From Kushneria marisflavi (GTDB taxonomy: Bacteria; Pseudomonadota; Gammaproteobacteria; Pseudomonadales; Halomonadaceae), in the NCBI RefSeq assembly GCF_002157205.1, contig NZ_CP021358.1, positions 1,736,001-1,800,000 of the forward strand: 64,000 nt of DNA, read 5' to 3'. The position numbers and the translations under genes were made by a program. The notes below the pieces were generated by a model. The model saw only the letters and a program-made list of their open reading frames with translations, had not been told where the DNA came from and ran no database searches. Positions 35,725-45,727 of this stretch are shown here, one piece after another. The stretch's first letter is position 1. Each line of letters starts with the position of its first letter.

Positions 35725-36687
35725 ATGACGGTTTCATCCACGAATGCGTCAACGCCAGACGTGAAAACCTTTCAGGGCCTGATTCTGGCCCTGCAACAGT
35801 ACTGGGCGCAGCAGGGCTGCGTCATCATGCAGCCGCTGGACATGGAGGTTGGCGCCGGTACCTTCCACCCGGCCACCTTCCTGCGCGCCATCGGCCCGGA
35901 GTCCTGGAACTCCGCCTATGTACAGCCTTCGCGCCGTCCGACCGACGGGCGCTACGGGGAAAACCCCAACCGTCTGCAGCATTACTACCAGTTCCAGGTC
36001 GTGATGAAGCCGTCGCCGGAAAACTTTCAGGAGCTCTATCTGGGCTCGCTGGCTCATCTCGGGCTCGACCCGCTCATCCACGACATTCGTTTTGTCGAGG
36101 ACAACTGGGAATCGCCCACGCTGGGCGCCTGGGGACTGGGCTGGGAAATCTGGCTCAACGGCATGGAAGTGACCCAGTTCACCTATTTCCAGCAGGCCGG
36201 TGGCATCGAGTGCTACCCGGTCATGGGCGAGCTGACCTACGGGCTTGAGCGCATCGCCATGTACCTGCAGGACGTCGACAGCGTCTATGACCTGGTCTGG
36301 ACCCGCGCCCCCGACGGCTCGACGGTCAGCTACGGCGACGTCTATCTGCAAAACGAGCGTGAGCAGTCGACCTACAACTTCGAGCACGCCGATGTGCCGA
36401 CGCTGTTTGCCGATTTCGATCACTTTGAACGTGACTGCAAGGCGCTGCTGGAGGCCAATCTCCCGCTGCCGGCGTATGAAAAAACGCTCAAGGCCTCGCA
36501 TACCTTCAACCTGCTCGATGCCCGTCATGCCATCTCGGTGACCGAGCGTCAGCGCTATATCCTGCGCGTGCGCACGCTGGCCCGTGACGTGGCCCATGCC
36601 TATTACGCTTCTCGCGAGGCGGCCGGTTTCCCGCTGGCCTCGCCTGACATGCGTGCTGAAATCCTCGGTCAGAAGGAAGCGATCTGA
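35725..36687 (+). CDS. glyQ: Glycyl-tRNA synthetase alpha chain
   Basis: A 320-residue catalytic subunit of the alpha2beta2 Gly[60 protein letters not shown] and [22 protein letters not shown] (in pieces) are unmistakable. ATG 35725 fits the family N-terminus; a longer in-frame start at 35677 lies in the promoter region, where TATACT at 35680-35685 could be a -10 box. The stop overlaps glyS by one base. Confidence 0.96.
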   Translation: MTVSSTNASTPDVKTFQGLILALQQYWAQQGCVIMQPLDMEVGAGTFHPATFLRAIGPESWNSAYVQPSRRPTDGRYGENPNRLQHYYQFQVVMKPSPENFQELYLGSLAHLGLDPLIHDIRFVEDNWESPTLGAWGLGWEIWLNGMEVTQFTYFQQAGGIECYPVMGELTYGLERIAMYLQDVDSVYDLVWTRAPDGSTVSYGDVYLQNEREQSTYNFEHADVPTLFADFDHFERDCKALLEANLPLPAYEKTLKASHTFNLLDARHAISVTERQRYILRVRTLARDVAHAYYASREAAGFPLASPDMRAEILGQKEAI

Positions 36688-38801
36688 TGGCTTTTGACAA
36701 CACGATGGCCTCCAACAACGCTGTGGCCTCCACCCGCACGCTTCTGATCGAGCTGGGCTGTGAAGAGCTGCCCCCCGGCGCATTGGCCGAATTGGTCGAT
36801 GCACTGGCTCTCGGCGTCAAAAACGGTCTGCGTGACGCCGGCGTTGAGTACGGCGAAGTGCTGCCGCTGGCCACGCCGCGCCGTCTGGCCGTCAGCATTA
36901 CCCGCCTGGCCGAATATCAGCCCGATCAGCAGATCGAGCGCCTCGGTCCGGCTGTAGCGGCCGCCTTTGACAAGGAAGGCAACCCCACGAAGGCCGCCCA
37001 GGGCTTTGCCGGCTCGCTGGGTCTGGACGTCAGCGAGCTTTCGCGTCTTGAGACCGACAAGGGCGAGCGTCTGGGCCATCGTTACACCCAGCCGGGTGAG
37101 GCCACCACGGCACTGCTGCCTGACATTGTGCGTCGCGCCGTCGATGCCCTGCCGGTCCCCAAGCGCATGCGCTGGGGCGCCTCGCGGGTCGAATTCTCGC
37201 GGCCGGTACACTGGCTGGTGATGCTGTACGGTGAAGAGGTCGTCCCCTGTGAACTGCTGGGGCTCGAGTCCGGCCGTACCACCCGCGGTCACCGCTATCA
37301 TTACAATCAGCCCATCGAGCTGTCTCATGCCGATGAGTATGTCGAAAAGCTCGAAACCCCGGGCCACGTGATCGTCGACATGGTCAGGCGGCGCAGCATG
37401 ATCGTCGAGCAGGTCCGCGAGCAGGCGCGGGCACTGGGGGCCACGGCCGTGATCGAAGACACCCTGCTGGATGAGGTCACGGGCCTGGTCGAATGGCCGG
37501 TGGCGCTGACCGGACGCTTTGACGAGCGTTTTCTGGAAGTGCCGGCCGAATGTCTGATCTCATCAATGAAGGCCAACCAGAAGTACTTCCACCTGCTTGA
37601 TGAGCAGGACAATCTGATTCCGGCGTTCATTACTGTCAGCAACATTGAAAGTCGCGACCCGCGTCAGGTCATCGAGGGCAACGAGCGCGTCATTCGTCCG
37701 CGTCTGGCCGATGCCGCGTTTTTCTTTGAAACCGATCGCAAAAGACCACTGGCGGCTCGCATCGAACCGCTTAAAAGCGTGGTCTTCCAGCAAAAGCTGG
37801 GGACGCTGGCCGACAAGAGCGCCCGGGTTGAAGTGCTGTCGCGGACCATCGCTGAAAGGCTGGGCGGCAACAGTGATCAGGCCGGTCGTGCCGCAACGCT
37901 TGCCAAGTGCGATCTGGTCACCGAAATGGTGCTCGAGTTCCCGGAACTGCAAGGCATCATGGGCGCCTACTACGCGCGCTTTGACGGTGAGGACGAGGCC
38001 GTTGCCAGCGCCATCTATCAACAGTATCTGCCCCGCTTTGCCGGCGATGAAGTACCCTCCGGGCCGACCGGCCAGGCCCTGGCCATTGCCGATCGTCTTG
38101 ACACCCTGACCGGGATCTTTGCCATCGGTCAGCGGCCTACCGGCACGCGAGACCCCTTCGCCCTGCGTCGCGCCGCCATTGGCGTGATCAGCATCATGGT
38201 CAAGGCCGAGCTGGATCTCGATCTGCGCGAGCTCCTGACCGTTGCCGCCGGCCAGCACGAAAGCGTTACCGATGTGACGGCACTGGTCGATGAAGTACAG
38301 GACTACATGCTGGACCGTTTCCGTGCCTGGGCACTGGAAGCCGGCATGAGCGCGGAGACCTACCTGGCCGTGCGGGCCCGCCCCGTCACCCACCCGTTCG
38401 ATTTCGAGCGTCGTCTGCGCGCCGTGCACGCCTTCACCCATCGTGAAGAAGCGCAGGCGCTGGCCGCGGCCAACAAGCGTGTGGCCAATATTCTGGCCAA
38501 GCAGTCCGGCGACGTGCCGGCCGAGGTCGATACCACCCATCTTGCCGAGCCGGCTGAAAAGGCACTGTTTGATGCCATTTCCGTCAAGCGCGAGGAGACT
38601 GCGCCGCTGATCGCCCGACGCGACTACGCCAGTGCGCTGGACGCGCTGGCCAGCATCAAGGCACCGGTCGATGCGTTTTTTGATCAGGTCATGGTGATGA
38701 GCGATGACGAGGCGCTCAGGCGCAACCGTCTGGCTCTGCTGGCCGGTCTTCAGGGACTTTTCCTCGAAGTCGCCGATATCGCGTTGCTGGGTCAGTCATG
38801 A
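36687..38801 (+). CDS. glyS: Glycyl-tRNA synthetase beta chain
   Basis: A 704-residue tRNA-binding subunit (689 in E. coli). The N-terminal TLLIELGCEELPPGALAELV, the TPRRLAVSI block, FLEVPAECLISSMKANQKYF and IADRLDTLTGIFAIGQRPTGTRDPFALRRAA (in part) are typical. The C-terminal HD-like and anticodon-binding-like region follows. TGATG coupling with glyQ ensures equal translation. In Pseudomonas glyQS lies beside oriC. Confidence 0.96.
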   Translation: MAFDNTMASNNAVASTRTLLIELGCEELPPGALAELVDALALGVKNGLRDAGVEYGEVLPLATPRRLAVSITRLAEYQPDQQIERLGPAVAAAFDKEGNPTKAAQGFAGSLGLDVSELSRLETDKGERLGHRYTQPGEATTALLPDIVRRAVDALPVPKRMRWGASRVEFSRPVHWLVMLYGEEVVPCELLGLESGRTTRGHRYHYNQPIELSHADEYVEKLETPGHVIVDMVRRRSMIVEQVREQARALGATAVIEDTLLDEVTGLVEWPVALTGRFDERFLEVPAECLISSMKANQKYFHLLDEQDNLIPAFITVSNIESRDPRQVIEGNERVIRPRLADAAFFFETDRKRPLAARIEPLKSVVFQQKLGTLADKSARVEVLSRTIAERLGGNSDQAGRAATLAKCDLVTEMVLEFPELQGIMGAYYARFDGEDEAVASAIYQQYLPRFAGDEVPSGPTGQALAIADRLDTLTGIFAIGQRPTGTRDPFALRRAAIGVISIMVKAELDLDLRELLTVAAGQHESVTDVTALVDEVQDYMLDRFRAWALEAGMSAETYLAVRARPVTHPFDFERRLRAVHAFTHREEAQALAAANKRVANILAKQSGDVPAEVDTTHLAEPAEKALFDAISVKREETAPLIARRDYASALDALASIKAPVDAFFDQVMVMSDDEALRRNRLALLAGLQGLFLEVADIALLGQS

Positions 38802-39340
38802 GCAGCACCATCCGTTTTCGCCGAGCCACCTCAAGCGATGTGGCAGCGCTGACGAGCCTTGTGACATCCGCCTATCGGGGCGAATCCAGCCGTAGCGGCT
38901 GGACCACCGAGGCGGACCTGCTCGATGGTGAACGTATTGCACCGGAGGTGCTGCGTGCCGACATCGAGCGTCCTGACAGCCATGTCATTATCGCCGAGCG
39001 CCCGGGGGACAGCACCCATGAGCTGGTGGCCTGCGCCCACGTGGCCCGTGACGAGGATGCCGGCTATTTCGGCATGTTTGCCGTGCGCCCCTGGCTTCAG
39101 GGCCATGGCATCGGTCAGGCGGTGCTGGCCGAGGCTGAACGGATGACGCGTGAGGAACTGGGCCTTGAACGACTGCGCATGACGGTGATCGATGTGCGCC
39201 TGGAGTTGATCGCCTGGTATGAGCGTCGGGGCTATCACCGCACCGGTGAGTATCTGCCCTTTCCCTACGGCGATGAGCGCTTTGGGACGCCAAAGCGCGA
39301 TGACCTGCGCTTTGTCGTGCTTGAGAAAACGCTGGACTAA
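38798..39340 (+). CDS. GNAT family N-acetyltransferase
   Basis: A 180-residue GNAT protein coupled to glyS by an ATGA overlap. IRFRRATSSDVAALTSLV starts the fold. The acetyl-CoA loop is YFGMFAVRPWLQGHGIGQAVL, followed by LRMTVIDVRLELIAWYERRGYHRTGE. The substrate is not recognisable. It is co-transcribed with glyQS by position and ends before the acn-side terminator. Confidence 0.87.
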   Translation: MSSTIRFRRATSSDVAALTSLVTSAYRGESSRSGWTTEADLLDGERIAPEVLRADIERPDSHVIIAERPGDSTHELVACAHVARDEDAGYFGMFAVRPWLQGHGIGQAVLAEAERMTREELGLERLRMTVIDVRLELIAWYERRGYHRTGEYLPFPYGDERFGTPKRDDLRFVVLEKTLD

Positions 39341-39362
39341 GACAGCTCCAAGGGCTGTCCTC

Positions 39363-39395
39363 AAAAAAAGCGGGTGTTTCATGTGAAACACCCGC
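39363..39395 (-). terminator. Terminator of the aconitase-family gene, built on a parS-like palindrome
   Basis: A 12-bp perfect stem (39370-39381 with 39384-39395) is followed on the minus strand by seven T residues (A-run 39363-39369 on plus). The upper stem is the parS-like sequence at 39375-39390. Confidence 0.9.
39375..39390. promoter_or_regulatory. parS-like site 3 (one mismatch)
   Basis: TGTTTCATGTGAAACA differs from parS at one central base (CACGTG to CATGTG). It sits inside the terminator of the aconitase-family gene. ParB tolerance of this change is plausible but unproven. Confidence 0.65.
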
Positions 39396-39426
39396 CCCTT
39401 CCTCCATACCACTCAGGCCTTCCACA

Positions 39427-41373
39427 TCAGACCCGGGTCTCTTCTTGCTTCATCTTCAGATGGTTGATGACCCCGCCTGCCCTCAGGATATCGCGCTGAC
39501 GCTCGCTGAGCTGATGTTCAAGCGTCACGGTCGTCCCGTCACTCAAATACGCTTCAACGGTAGTGCCCCGTTCGATCTGTTCGCCGGGTGACTCGATCGT
39601 CACAGCGCGACTGTCCATCAGGCGCTGATGATCGGCGTCATCGCTTACTGTCAGCGGCAGCACGCCAAAACTCACCAGATTCTGCCAGTGGATCCGCGCA
39701 AAGCTTTTGGCGATGACCACCTCAAGGCCAAGATAGCGCGGTACCAGTGCGGCGTTTTCGCGGCTCGACCCCTGACCGTAATTGTGGCCGGCCACGATGA
39801 CATGCCCCGATGAGCCGGCACCGGCACGCTCGGCATAGCCACTGTCTACGGCTTCAAAGGTAAAGGCCGCCGAAGCCGGCACGTCACTCCACAGCGGCAA
39901 CACGCGGTTACCGGCCGGCATGATGTCGTCGGTGGAGATGTTGTCGCCAACCCGCAACAGCACCGGCGCTTCAATACGCGCGGATAGGGCCGCCATCTCT
40001 GGCAGAGCTGGCGTGTGGGTGGTCGCCAGCATGACCGGGCGAGTCACGCCGACCTCGGGGGGCGTCACGAACATGCGCGGATCGACCACCATCTCACCGG
40101 GTTCTTCGATACGCGGCGCCGGACGCCCCAGCGTGCGAGGATCGGTGATCACCCCGGTCAAGGCCGAGGCCGCCGCCGTTTCGGCGCTGCATAGAAAGAC
40201 GCTGTCTTCACGCGTGCCGGAGCGTCCGGGAAAATTGCGGGGCACCGTACGCAGGCTGTTGCGACCGGCGGCCGGGGCCTGGCCCATGCCGATACAGCCA
40301 TTGCAGCCAGCCTGATGAAGACGCGCACCCGCCTGGATCAGATCGCCCAGATACCCTTCACGGGTCAGGGTCGCCAGCACCTGACGGCTCGAGGGATTGA
40401 TGTCCAGCGATACCCCCGGGGCGACCATCTGACCGCGCACAATGTCAGCGGTGATGGCAAAGTCGCGATAGCCCGGACAGCCCGATGAACCGATATAGGC
40501 CTGATAGAGCGGCTCGCCAGCCGCCTCGCGAACCGGCACCACGTTATCCGGACTTGAAGGTCGGGCGATCAGCGGCTCGAGCATTGAGAGATCAATACGC
40601 TCATGGCGGTCGTACCGACAGCCGTCATCAGCGGCCAGCGCCCGGAAATCCGCTTCGCGGCCGCGCGCCTTCAAAAAGGTGCGCACCGCCTCATCACTGG
40701 GGAAGACGCTACTGGTAGCCCCCATCTCGGTGCCCATGTTGGCCATGACATGTCGATCCATTGCCGAGAGACCGGCAAGTCCCGGGCCATAGTACTCAAG
40801 GATGCAGTCTTTGGCCCCGGCCACTCCATGACGACGCAGCAGCTCCAGCACCACATCACGGGCGCTGACCCAGTCGGGCAACGTGCCCTCCAGATAGACA
40901 CCCATGACCTCGGGCATGGTGATGTAAAGCGGCTCACCAGCCATGGCCTGGGCAATCTCGATGCCGCCGGCGCCAATCGCCAGCATTCCCAGCGCTCCGG
41001 CGGCCGTGGTGTGGCTGTCACAGCCGGCCAGCGTCTCGCCGGGCCGGCCGAAGTACTCCATGTGTACCGGGTGGCTGATGCCATTGCCCGGTCCGCTGTA
41101 GATGACCCCCAGCCGCTGGCAGGCGCGCTCCAGAAACAGATGCGCCTCGGCATTGATGCCATCGGCCTGTACCAGAGCATGATCGACATACTGCACGCTG
41201 GGCGAGGTGACGACCCGCTCGACGCCCATCGCTTCCAGTTCCAGCATGACCAGGCTGCCCAATACGTCCTGTAGCAGCGCCTGGTCGATGCGCAGGGCAA
41301 TCTCCTCGCCCGGCTGTGGATTGCCCGAGACCAGATGATCATCGATCAGCTTGCGACTCAATGTGCGTTTCAT
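39427..41373 (-). CDS. Aconitase-family hydratase (Fe-S dehydratase, 648 residues)
   Basis: A 4Fe-4S isomerase/hydratase of the mitochondrial-aconitase/homoaconitase group. The Fe-S cysteines are in AGCDSHTTAAGALGM and HQAGCNGCIGMGQ. The swivel domain has DNISTDDIMPAGNRVLP and YGQGSSRENAALVPRYLGLEVVIAKSFARIH (in part). It is shorter than AcnA or AcnB (about 860-900), and the STDDIMPAG loop leans toward homoaconitase/isopropylmalate-type enzymes. ATG 41371-41373 follows AGGAGA. It lies after a sodium symporter and near CoA-transferase and lyase genes, so its job may be catabolism of a branched carboxylate rather than the TCA cycle. Citrate/isocitrate activity remains possible. Confidence 0.85.
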   Translation of the reverse strand: MKRTLSRKLIDDHLVSGNPQPGEEIALRIDQALLQDVLGSLVMLELEAMGVERVVTSPSVQYVDHALVQADGINAEAHLFLERACQRLGVIYSGPGNGISHPVHMEYFGRPGETLAGCDSHTTAAGALGMLAIGAGGIEIAQAMAGEPLYITMPEVMGVYLEGTLPDWVSARDVVLELLRRHGVAGAKDCILEYYGPGLAGLSAMDRHVMANMGTEMGATSSVFPSDEAVRTFLKARGREADFRALAADDGCRYDRHERIDLSMLEPLIARPSSPDNVVPVREAAGEPLYQAYIGSSGCPGYRDFAITADIVRGQMVAPGVSLDINPSSRQVLATLTREGYLGDLIQAGARLHQAGCNGCIGMGQAPAAGRNSLRTVPRNFPGRSGTREDSVFLCSAETAAASALTGVITDPRTLGRPAPRIEEPGEMVVDPRMFVTPPEVGVTRPVMLATTHTPALPEMAALSARIEAPVLLRVGDNISTDDIMPAGNRVLPLWSDVPASAAFTFEAVDSGYAERAGAGSSGHVIVAGHNYGQGSSRENAALVPRYLGLEVVIAKSFARIHWQNLVSFGVLPLTVSDDADHQRLMDSRAVTIESPGEQIERGTTVEAYLSDGTTVTLEHQLSERQRDILRAGGVINHLKMKQEETRV

Positions 41374-41433
41374 GGTTCTTTTCTCCTCATTCAGTTCCCG
41401 GGCCAATGCCCTTGTGAATGAATCGGATCATGC

Positions 41434-42933
41434 TCAGTACTCGAAGCCGATCACCTTGCGCGCGTGTTCGCGGCTGGTCGCATCAGCGCCGGCCAGCCAG
41501 GTACCGGCCACACAGATCGAAGTATTGAGCAAAAGCCCCCACAGCCCGCTGTAAACGCCCAGCGGCCGATAGCCCATGAAGGTGAATACACCGGCCATCA
41601 CGGCACCGGCCAGCATGCCGATAAAGACGGCACGGGCATTCAGGCGCGTCCAGTACAGTCCCAGAATCAGCGCCGGGGCGACCTGAATCAGCACTTCGAA
41701 CTTGAGCACGAAAATTTGATAGAGCGTGGCCGGCGGATACCAGGCAATCACGATCAGGATGACCACGGCCACCAGCCCAACCAGCTTGCCGGCCAGCACC
41801 TTCTGATATTCGCTGGCATCAGGCTTGATATAGCGCCCGTACAGGTCGTTGGAAATGATCGAGGAAAAGGTCAGCAGTACCGAATCCGCGGTCGAGACGA
41901 TCGCCGCGATCACCCCGCCGAACAGCAGCACCATGGCCCAGTAGAAAAAGGCGTTCTGATTGGCGAGCGCGTTGGCCATCATGCCCACCAGTTGCTCGGA
42001 ATCGGCCGTGGAGAGCCCCGGGAAGGCGGCAATGCCGATGATACCCACCATGAACACAACACCGGCGGTCAGAAATGGCATGTAGGCCATGCGAATGAAG
42101 GAACGCTTGAGCGTGGCCTCGCTTTTCGCTGAAAAGATACGCTGCACGGCGTGCGGATAGATCGCCGCCCCGATCCCTACCAGCACCAGCAGACTGAACC
42201 AGCGGGTCAGGCCGGCACCATCGGGCGGATTGAGTTTCTCGGGCGAATTGGCCTGCATGTACTCCGCGGCAGACGGCAGACCGCCGAAGTAATACAGCGA
42301 ACCGATCAACAGCGTGAACACCCCGAACAGCAGCGCCAGACCCTGAATGGTGTCGGTGTAGGCTACCGAGCGCATGCCGCCCAGCCAGCTGTAGGCCACC
42401 ATGATGACGATGAAGAAGATCACGCCCACCTGATAGGGAATTGTCCCGCCAGTCAGGCCGGAGACCCCCTGCCCGATCGCCACGAACTGCTCAAGCAGAT
42501 AGTTGGCAAGACCGTAGAGCATCAGGATGGCCGCCAGAATGCTCACGCTTTTGGAGCGAAAGCGCAGCTCGATCCAGTCGACCGGCGTCAGCAGCGAAAA
42601 TCGTCGACCCAGGGCGTACAGACGCGGGGCGAAGAAGAGATACACCATGATGATCATGATGAAAAACGGCACCGACACCAGATACTGATAGCCCATGCGG
42701 TAGGCCGTCGGCGGATAACCGATGACGGTGTTACCGCTGTACTGGGTCGCAAAGAAGGTGAAAAAGAGCACCATGACCCCAAGGCCTCGCCCGCCGAGGT
42801 AGTACTCATCAAGGCTTTCGCGCATGCCGCGATTACGCAGGAAGGCAAAGACCCCTACCCCCAGCATCAACACGCCATACAGCACCAGCACGAAGATGCC
42901 CGACCAGCCACTGAACGCCAGTTCGACTTCCAT
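41434..42933 (-). CDS. Sodium:solute symporter (SSS family)
   Basis: A 499-residue transporter with about 13 helices. SLDEYYLGGRGLGVMVLFFTFFATQYSGNT at the N-terminus (in part), VDWIELRFRSKSV and the SSS signature region YSWLGGMRSVAYTDTIQGL are visible. GGVIAAIVSTADSVLLTFSSIIS is the sodium-site helix. It belongs near the pantothenate/carboxylate branch. It follows a small membrane partner by 2 bp and precedes the aconitase-family gene by 60 bp. Substrate inferred to be a carboxylate. Confidence 0.9.
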   Translation of the reverse strand: MEVELAFSGWSGIFVLVLYGVLMLGVGVFAFLRNRGMRESLDEYYLGGRGLGVMVLFFTFFATQYSGNTVIGYPPTAYRMGYQYLVSVPFFIMIIMVYLFFAPRLYALGRRFSLLTPVDWIELRFRSKSVSILAAILMLYGLANYLLEQFVAIGQGVSGLTGGTIPYQVGVIFFIVIMVAYSWLGGMRSVAYTDTIQGLALLFGVFTLLIGSLYYFGGLPSAAEYMQANSPEKLNPPDGAGLTRWFSLLVLVGIGAAIYPHAVQRIFSAKSEATLKRSFIRMAYMPFLTAGVVFMVGIIGIAAFPGLSTADSEQLVGMMANALANQNAFFYWAMVLLFGGVIAAIVSTADSVLLTFSSIISNDLYGRYIKPDASEYQKVLAGKLVGLVAVVILIVIAWYPPATLYQIFVLKFEVLIQVAPALILGLYWTRLNARAVFIGMLAGAVMAGVFTFMGYRPLGVYSGLWGLLLNTSICVAGTWLAGADATSREHARKVIGFEY

Positions 42934-42935
42934 GG

Positions 42936-43232
42936 TTATACCTCCCTGTCACGGCGGGCGCCGTCGCTTTTGTTGTTGTCACCGCCGATTTCTTTCCCAT
43001 CGCCATAAAGCTCGTCGCTGTCGGTACGCCACTGGGTGTTGATCGTCCAGGTAATGAAGATCGACAGGGCCAATGAGGCGCCAAGAATCATCAGCGCCCA
43101 CAGCGGGATGCCCATGAGCCGGGTCGAGCCGGCATCACTGGCGAAATACCAGGGGTTGATGAGAACAAACAGGACAATAAAGCCTAACCAGACGCGCCGT
43201 TTGCGAACAGGTTCGGACATTCTGGGTTTCAT
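42936..43232 (-). CDS. Small two-helix membrane partner of the symporter
   Basis: A 98-residue protein with two membrane helices (VWLGFIVLFVLINPWYF and IPLWALMILGASLALSIFITW) and a charged hydrophilic C-terminus. Small proteins of the DUF3311/DUF997 (YhdT-like) sort commonly precede SSS transporters, as yhdT precedes panF. The start at 43230-43232 has GGGAGAG. The stop is 2 bp from the symporter ATG, so the pair is translationally linked. Confidence 0.82.
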   Translation of the reverse strand: MKPRMSEPVRKRRVWLGFIVLFVLINPWYFASDAGSTRLMGIPLWALMILGASLALSIFITWTINTQWRTDSDELYGDGKEIGGDNNKSDGARRDREV

Positions 43233-43382
43233 GAGATGCTCTCCCGGTTGGTCGGCCGCCGCATGCGCAACGGACAAGGGGTCATGGAGGACTCTATAGA
43301 GCCCTCACTGCCGATGGATATTGATGATTGAACAAGCACGACTTCGCCATCGGCGAAGCGCCAGGACGTTGGTCGCAGCCCT

Positions 43383-44309
43383 TCAGGCGGTGGCAGGGGG
43401 TGAATCGCCGGGATCTCGCTCGCCGCAGCGCAACAGATGATCCATCAGCTGCCGGGCAGGAACCGCCAGCGCTTCCTGGTCACGCACGACCAGATGCAGG
43501 TCGCGCAGCGCCCAGCCATCGATCAGGGGGATCGTGGCCAGCCGAAGGCCATGTCGCTCGGCGTTGACCGCCCGCAGAGGCAACACCCCGATCCCCATGC
43601 CCCGATCGATCATGCGACAGATACCTTCAAAGCTGCGCACCTGAATGCGCATGCGCAGCGGCCGATCAAAGCGACGCGCGCCATCCTGCAACAGCGCCTG
43701 CAGCGAGGCGTCCTGCTCAAGGCCGATGAAGTCGTTATCCAGCGCCTGTTCAAGCGCCAGAGAAGGCGCTTCGGCCAGCGAATGCGCCTGCGGCACGACC
43801 AGCACCAGTCGGTCACGTCGCCACAGGCGTGCCTCGAGCCCCTCGGCCGGCACGTGTCCGGCATAGAGGCCGATATCGGCCAGCCCGTCACGTACGGCGG
43901 TCACGATCTCGTGACTCAGACGCTCCTTCATGTCGATGCGAATCTGTGGGAAGCGGTTCATGAAATCGCCCAGGTCATCCGGCAGAAATTCGATAACCGA
44001 TGAGGTATTGGCATGCAGGCGGACATGTCCCTTGATGCCCACCCTGTACTCGCTCATGTCGGCGTCAAGCCGCGAAAGTCCTGCCAGAATCAGTCGGGCG
44101 TGGTGCAGGAAGGCGTGACCGGCCGGCGTCAATTCGATGCCCCGCGGGCGGCGATAGAGCAGCGAAATGCCGGTCTGGTCTTCCAGATCACTGATGCGTT
44201 TGCTGACCGCCGCCAGCGCCAGATGCTCGCGCTCGGCGGCCCGCGTCAGACTGCGCTCATCGGCAATCGCCACAAACAGGCGAAGGGTGACAAAGTCAGG
44301 ACGTTTCAT
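43383..44309 (-). CDS. LysR family transcriptional regulator
   Basis: A 308-residue LTTR. The winged helix (residues 1-65) reads FVTLRLFVAIADERSLTRAAEREHLALAAVSKRISDLE; the rest is an effector domain (HVRLHANTSSVIEFLPDDLGDF; LADIGLYAGHVP; GIGVLPLRAV). ATG 44307-44309 follows GGGAG. It diverges from the CoA-transferase gene, so it probably controls the CoA-transferase/lyase operon and perhaps the transporter genes, with a pathway acid as inducer. Confidence 0.92.
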   Translation of the reverse strand: MKRPDFVTLRLFVAIADERSLTRAAEREHLALAAVSKRISDLEDQTGISLLYRRPRGIELTPAGHAFLHHARLILAGLSRLDADMSEYRVGIKGHVRLHANTSSVIEFLPDDLGDFMNRFPQIRIDMKERLSHEIVTAVRDGLADIGLYAGHVPAEGLEARLWRRDRLVLVVPQAHSLAEAPSLALEQALDNDFIGLEQDASLQALLQDGARRFDRPLRMRIQVRSFEGICRMIDRGMGIGVLPLRAVNAERHGLRLATIPLIDGWALRDLHLVVRDQEALAVPARQLMDHLLRCGERDPGDSPPATA

Positions 44310-44445
44310 GAGGGCTCCCATCAGATAGCGCTCTAGTCTGCCACTGTCTTCGTCGACTGCGAACGCTGCCTTGGTCAAACCCCAATTGCGTCCATGCCTG
44401 ACCCTCGGCGATGCTCAAGGCCCTTTCCCTTGTCAGGAGTGCGCC

Positions 44446-45726
44446 ATGACTGCGTCCGACGCCACTGCCGGTATTGATGCCCCCGGGGCACTCGCCGGTT
44501 TGAAGGTTCTGGAGATGGGCCAGCTGATCGCCGGCCCCTTTGCGACCAAACTGCTGGGTGAATTCGGTGCCGATGTCATCAAGATCGAGCCGCCCGGTAC
44601 CGGCGATCCGCTACGCCGCTGGCGCATTGTCGAGGAGGGAACCTCCCTGTGGTGGCACGTCCAGACCCGTAACAAACGCTCGCTGTCGCTGGATCTGCGC
44701 AGTGAAGAAGGTCAGGAAATCGTGCGCCAGCTGGCACTCGAGGCCGACATCGTGGTGGAGAACTTTCGCCCCGGCACGCTCGAGAAATGGGGGCTGGGCT
44801 GGGAAACCCTGAGCGCGGCCAATCCGGGGCTGATCATGGTACGCATCTCCGGCTACGGCCAGACCGGCCCCTATCGCGACCGCCCCGGCTTCGGCGTGAT
44901 TGGCGAGGCAATGGGCGGGCTGCGCTATCTCTCCGGTCATCCCGGCGAGCGCTCGGTGCGGGTCGGCGTGAGCCTGGGAGATTCCCTTTCGGCGCTCTAT
45001 GGCGTGATCGGGGCACTTTTGGCCCTGCAGGAGCGCCACAAAAGCGGTCAGGGACAATACATCGATGTGGCCCTTTATGAGTCGGTGTTTGCCATGATGG
45101 AGAGTCTGATCCCCGAGTATGACGGCGCAGACGTGATTCGTGAGCCCAGCGGTAGCGCCCTGCCCGGCATCACGCCGTCGAATTCATACCCCTGCCTGAA
45201 CGATGAGCATGTGCTGATTGCCGGCAACGGCGACAGCATCTATCAGCGTCTGATGCAGGCCATCGAGCGTCCCGATCTGGCAGAAGACCCGGCACTGGCC
45301 CACAACGACGGTCGCTCGCGTCAGGCCGAACGCATTGACGGTGCCATCGCCGAATGGACCTCGCGCCATGAGCGCGACCATGTTCTGAGTGTGCTGGAGA
45401 GCGTCGGGGTGCCGGTGGGCTTTCCCTACACCGCACGCGATATCGTCAACGATCCGCACTATCAGGCCCGCGACATGATCCAGACCATCATCACTTCCGA
45501 AGGGCGCAAACTGAAGGTACCCGGCGTGATGCCCAGGCTCAGCCGCACACCGGGTCGTATTGAAGGCGGTGGCCCACGACTGGGACAGCATACCCGTGAC
45601 GTGCTCGACGAGCTGGGTATCGATGCCGACACCCAACAGGCACTGTTTGAACGGGGCGTGCTGTATGACACCCAGGAACCGGATGCCAAAGCGCCGACAT
45701 CAGGCCATCGACAAGGGAGCAAGTGA
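44446..45726 (+). CDS. Class III (CaiB/BaiF) CoA-transferase
   Basis: A 426-residue family III CoA-transferase. LKVLEMGQLIAGPFATKLLGEFGADVIKIEPP, NKRSLSLDLRSEEGQEIV, VENFRPGTLEKWGLG (in pieces) and the catalytic Asp in QGQYIDVALYES are clear. It would activate a carboxylate using succinyl-CoA or acetyl-CoA. ATG 44446 with TCAGGAGT. One base separates its stop from the lyase gene. Confidence 0.92.
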   Translation: MTASDATAGIDAPGALAGLKVLEMGQLIAGPFATKLLGEFGADVIKIEPPGTGDPLRRWRIVEEGTSLWWHVQTRNKRSLSLDLRSEEGQEIVRQLALEADIVVENFRPGTLEKWGLGWETLSAANPGLIMVRISGYGQTGPYRDRPGFGVIGEAMGGLRYLSGHPGERSVRVGVSLGDSLSALYGVIGALLALQERHKSGQGQYIDVALYESVFAMMESLIPEYDGADVIREPSGSALPGITPSNSYPCLNDEHVLIAGNGDSIYQRLMQAIERPDLAEDPALAHNDGRSRQAERIDGAIAEWTSRHERDHVLSVLESVGVPVGFPYTARDIVNDPHYQARDMIQTIITSEGRKLKVPGVMPRLSRTPGRIEGGGPRLGQHTRDVLDELGIDADTQQALFERGVLYDTQEPDAKAPTSGHRQGSK

Positions 45727-45727
45727 C

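Noticed and set aside
39427..41373. Assignment as acnA or acnB
   Set aside because: At 648 residues it is too short for either, and its swivel-domain loop differs; only family level is safe.
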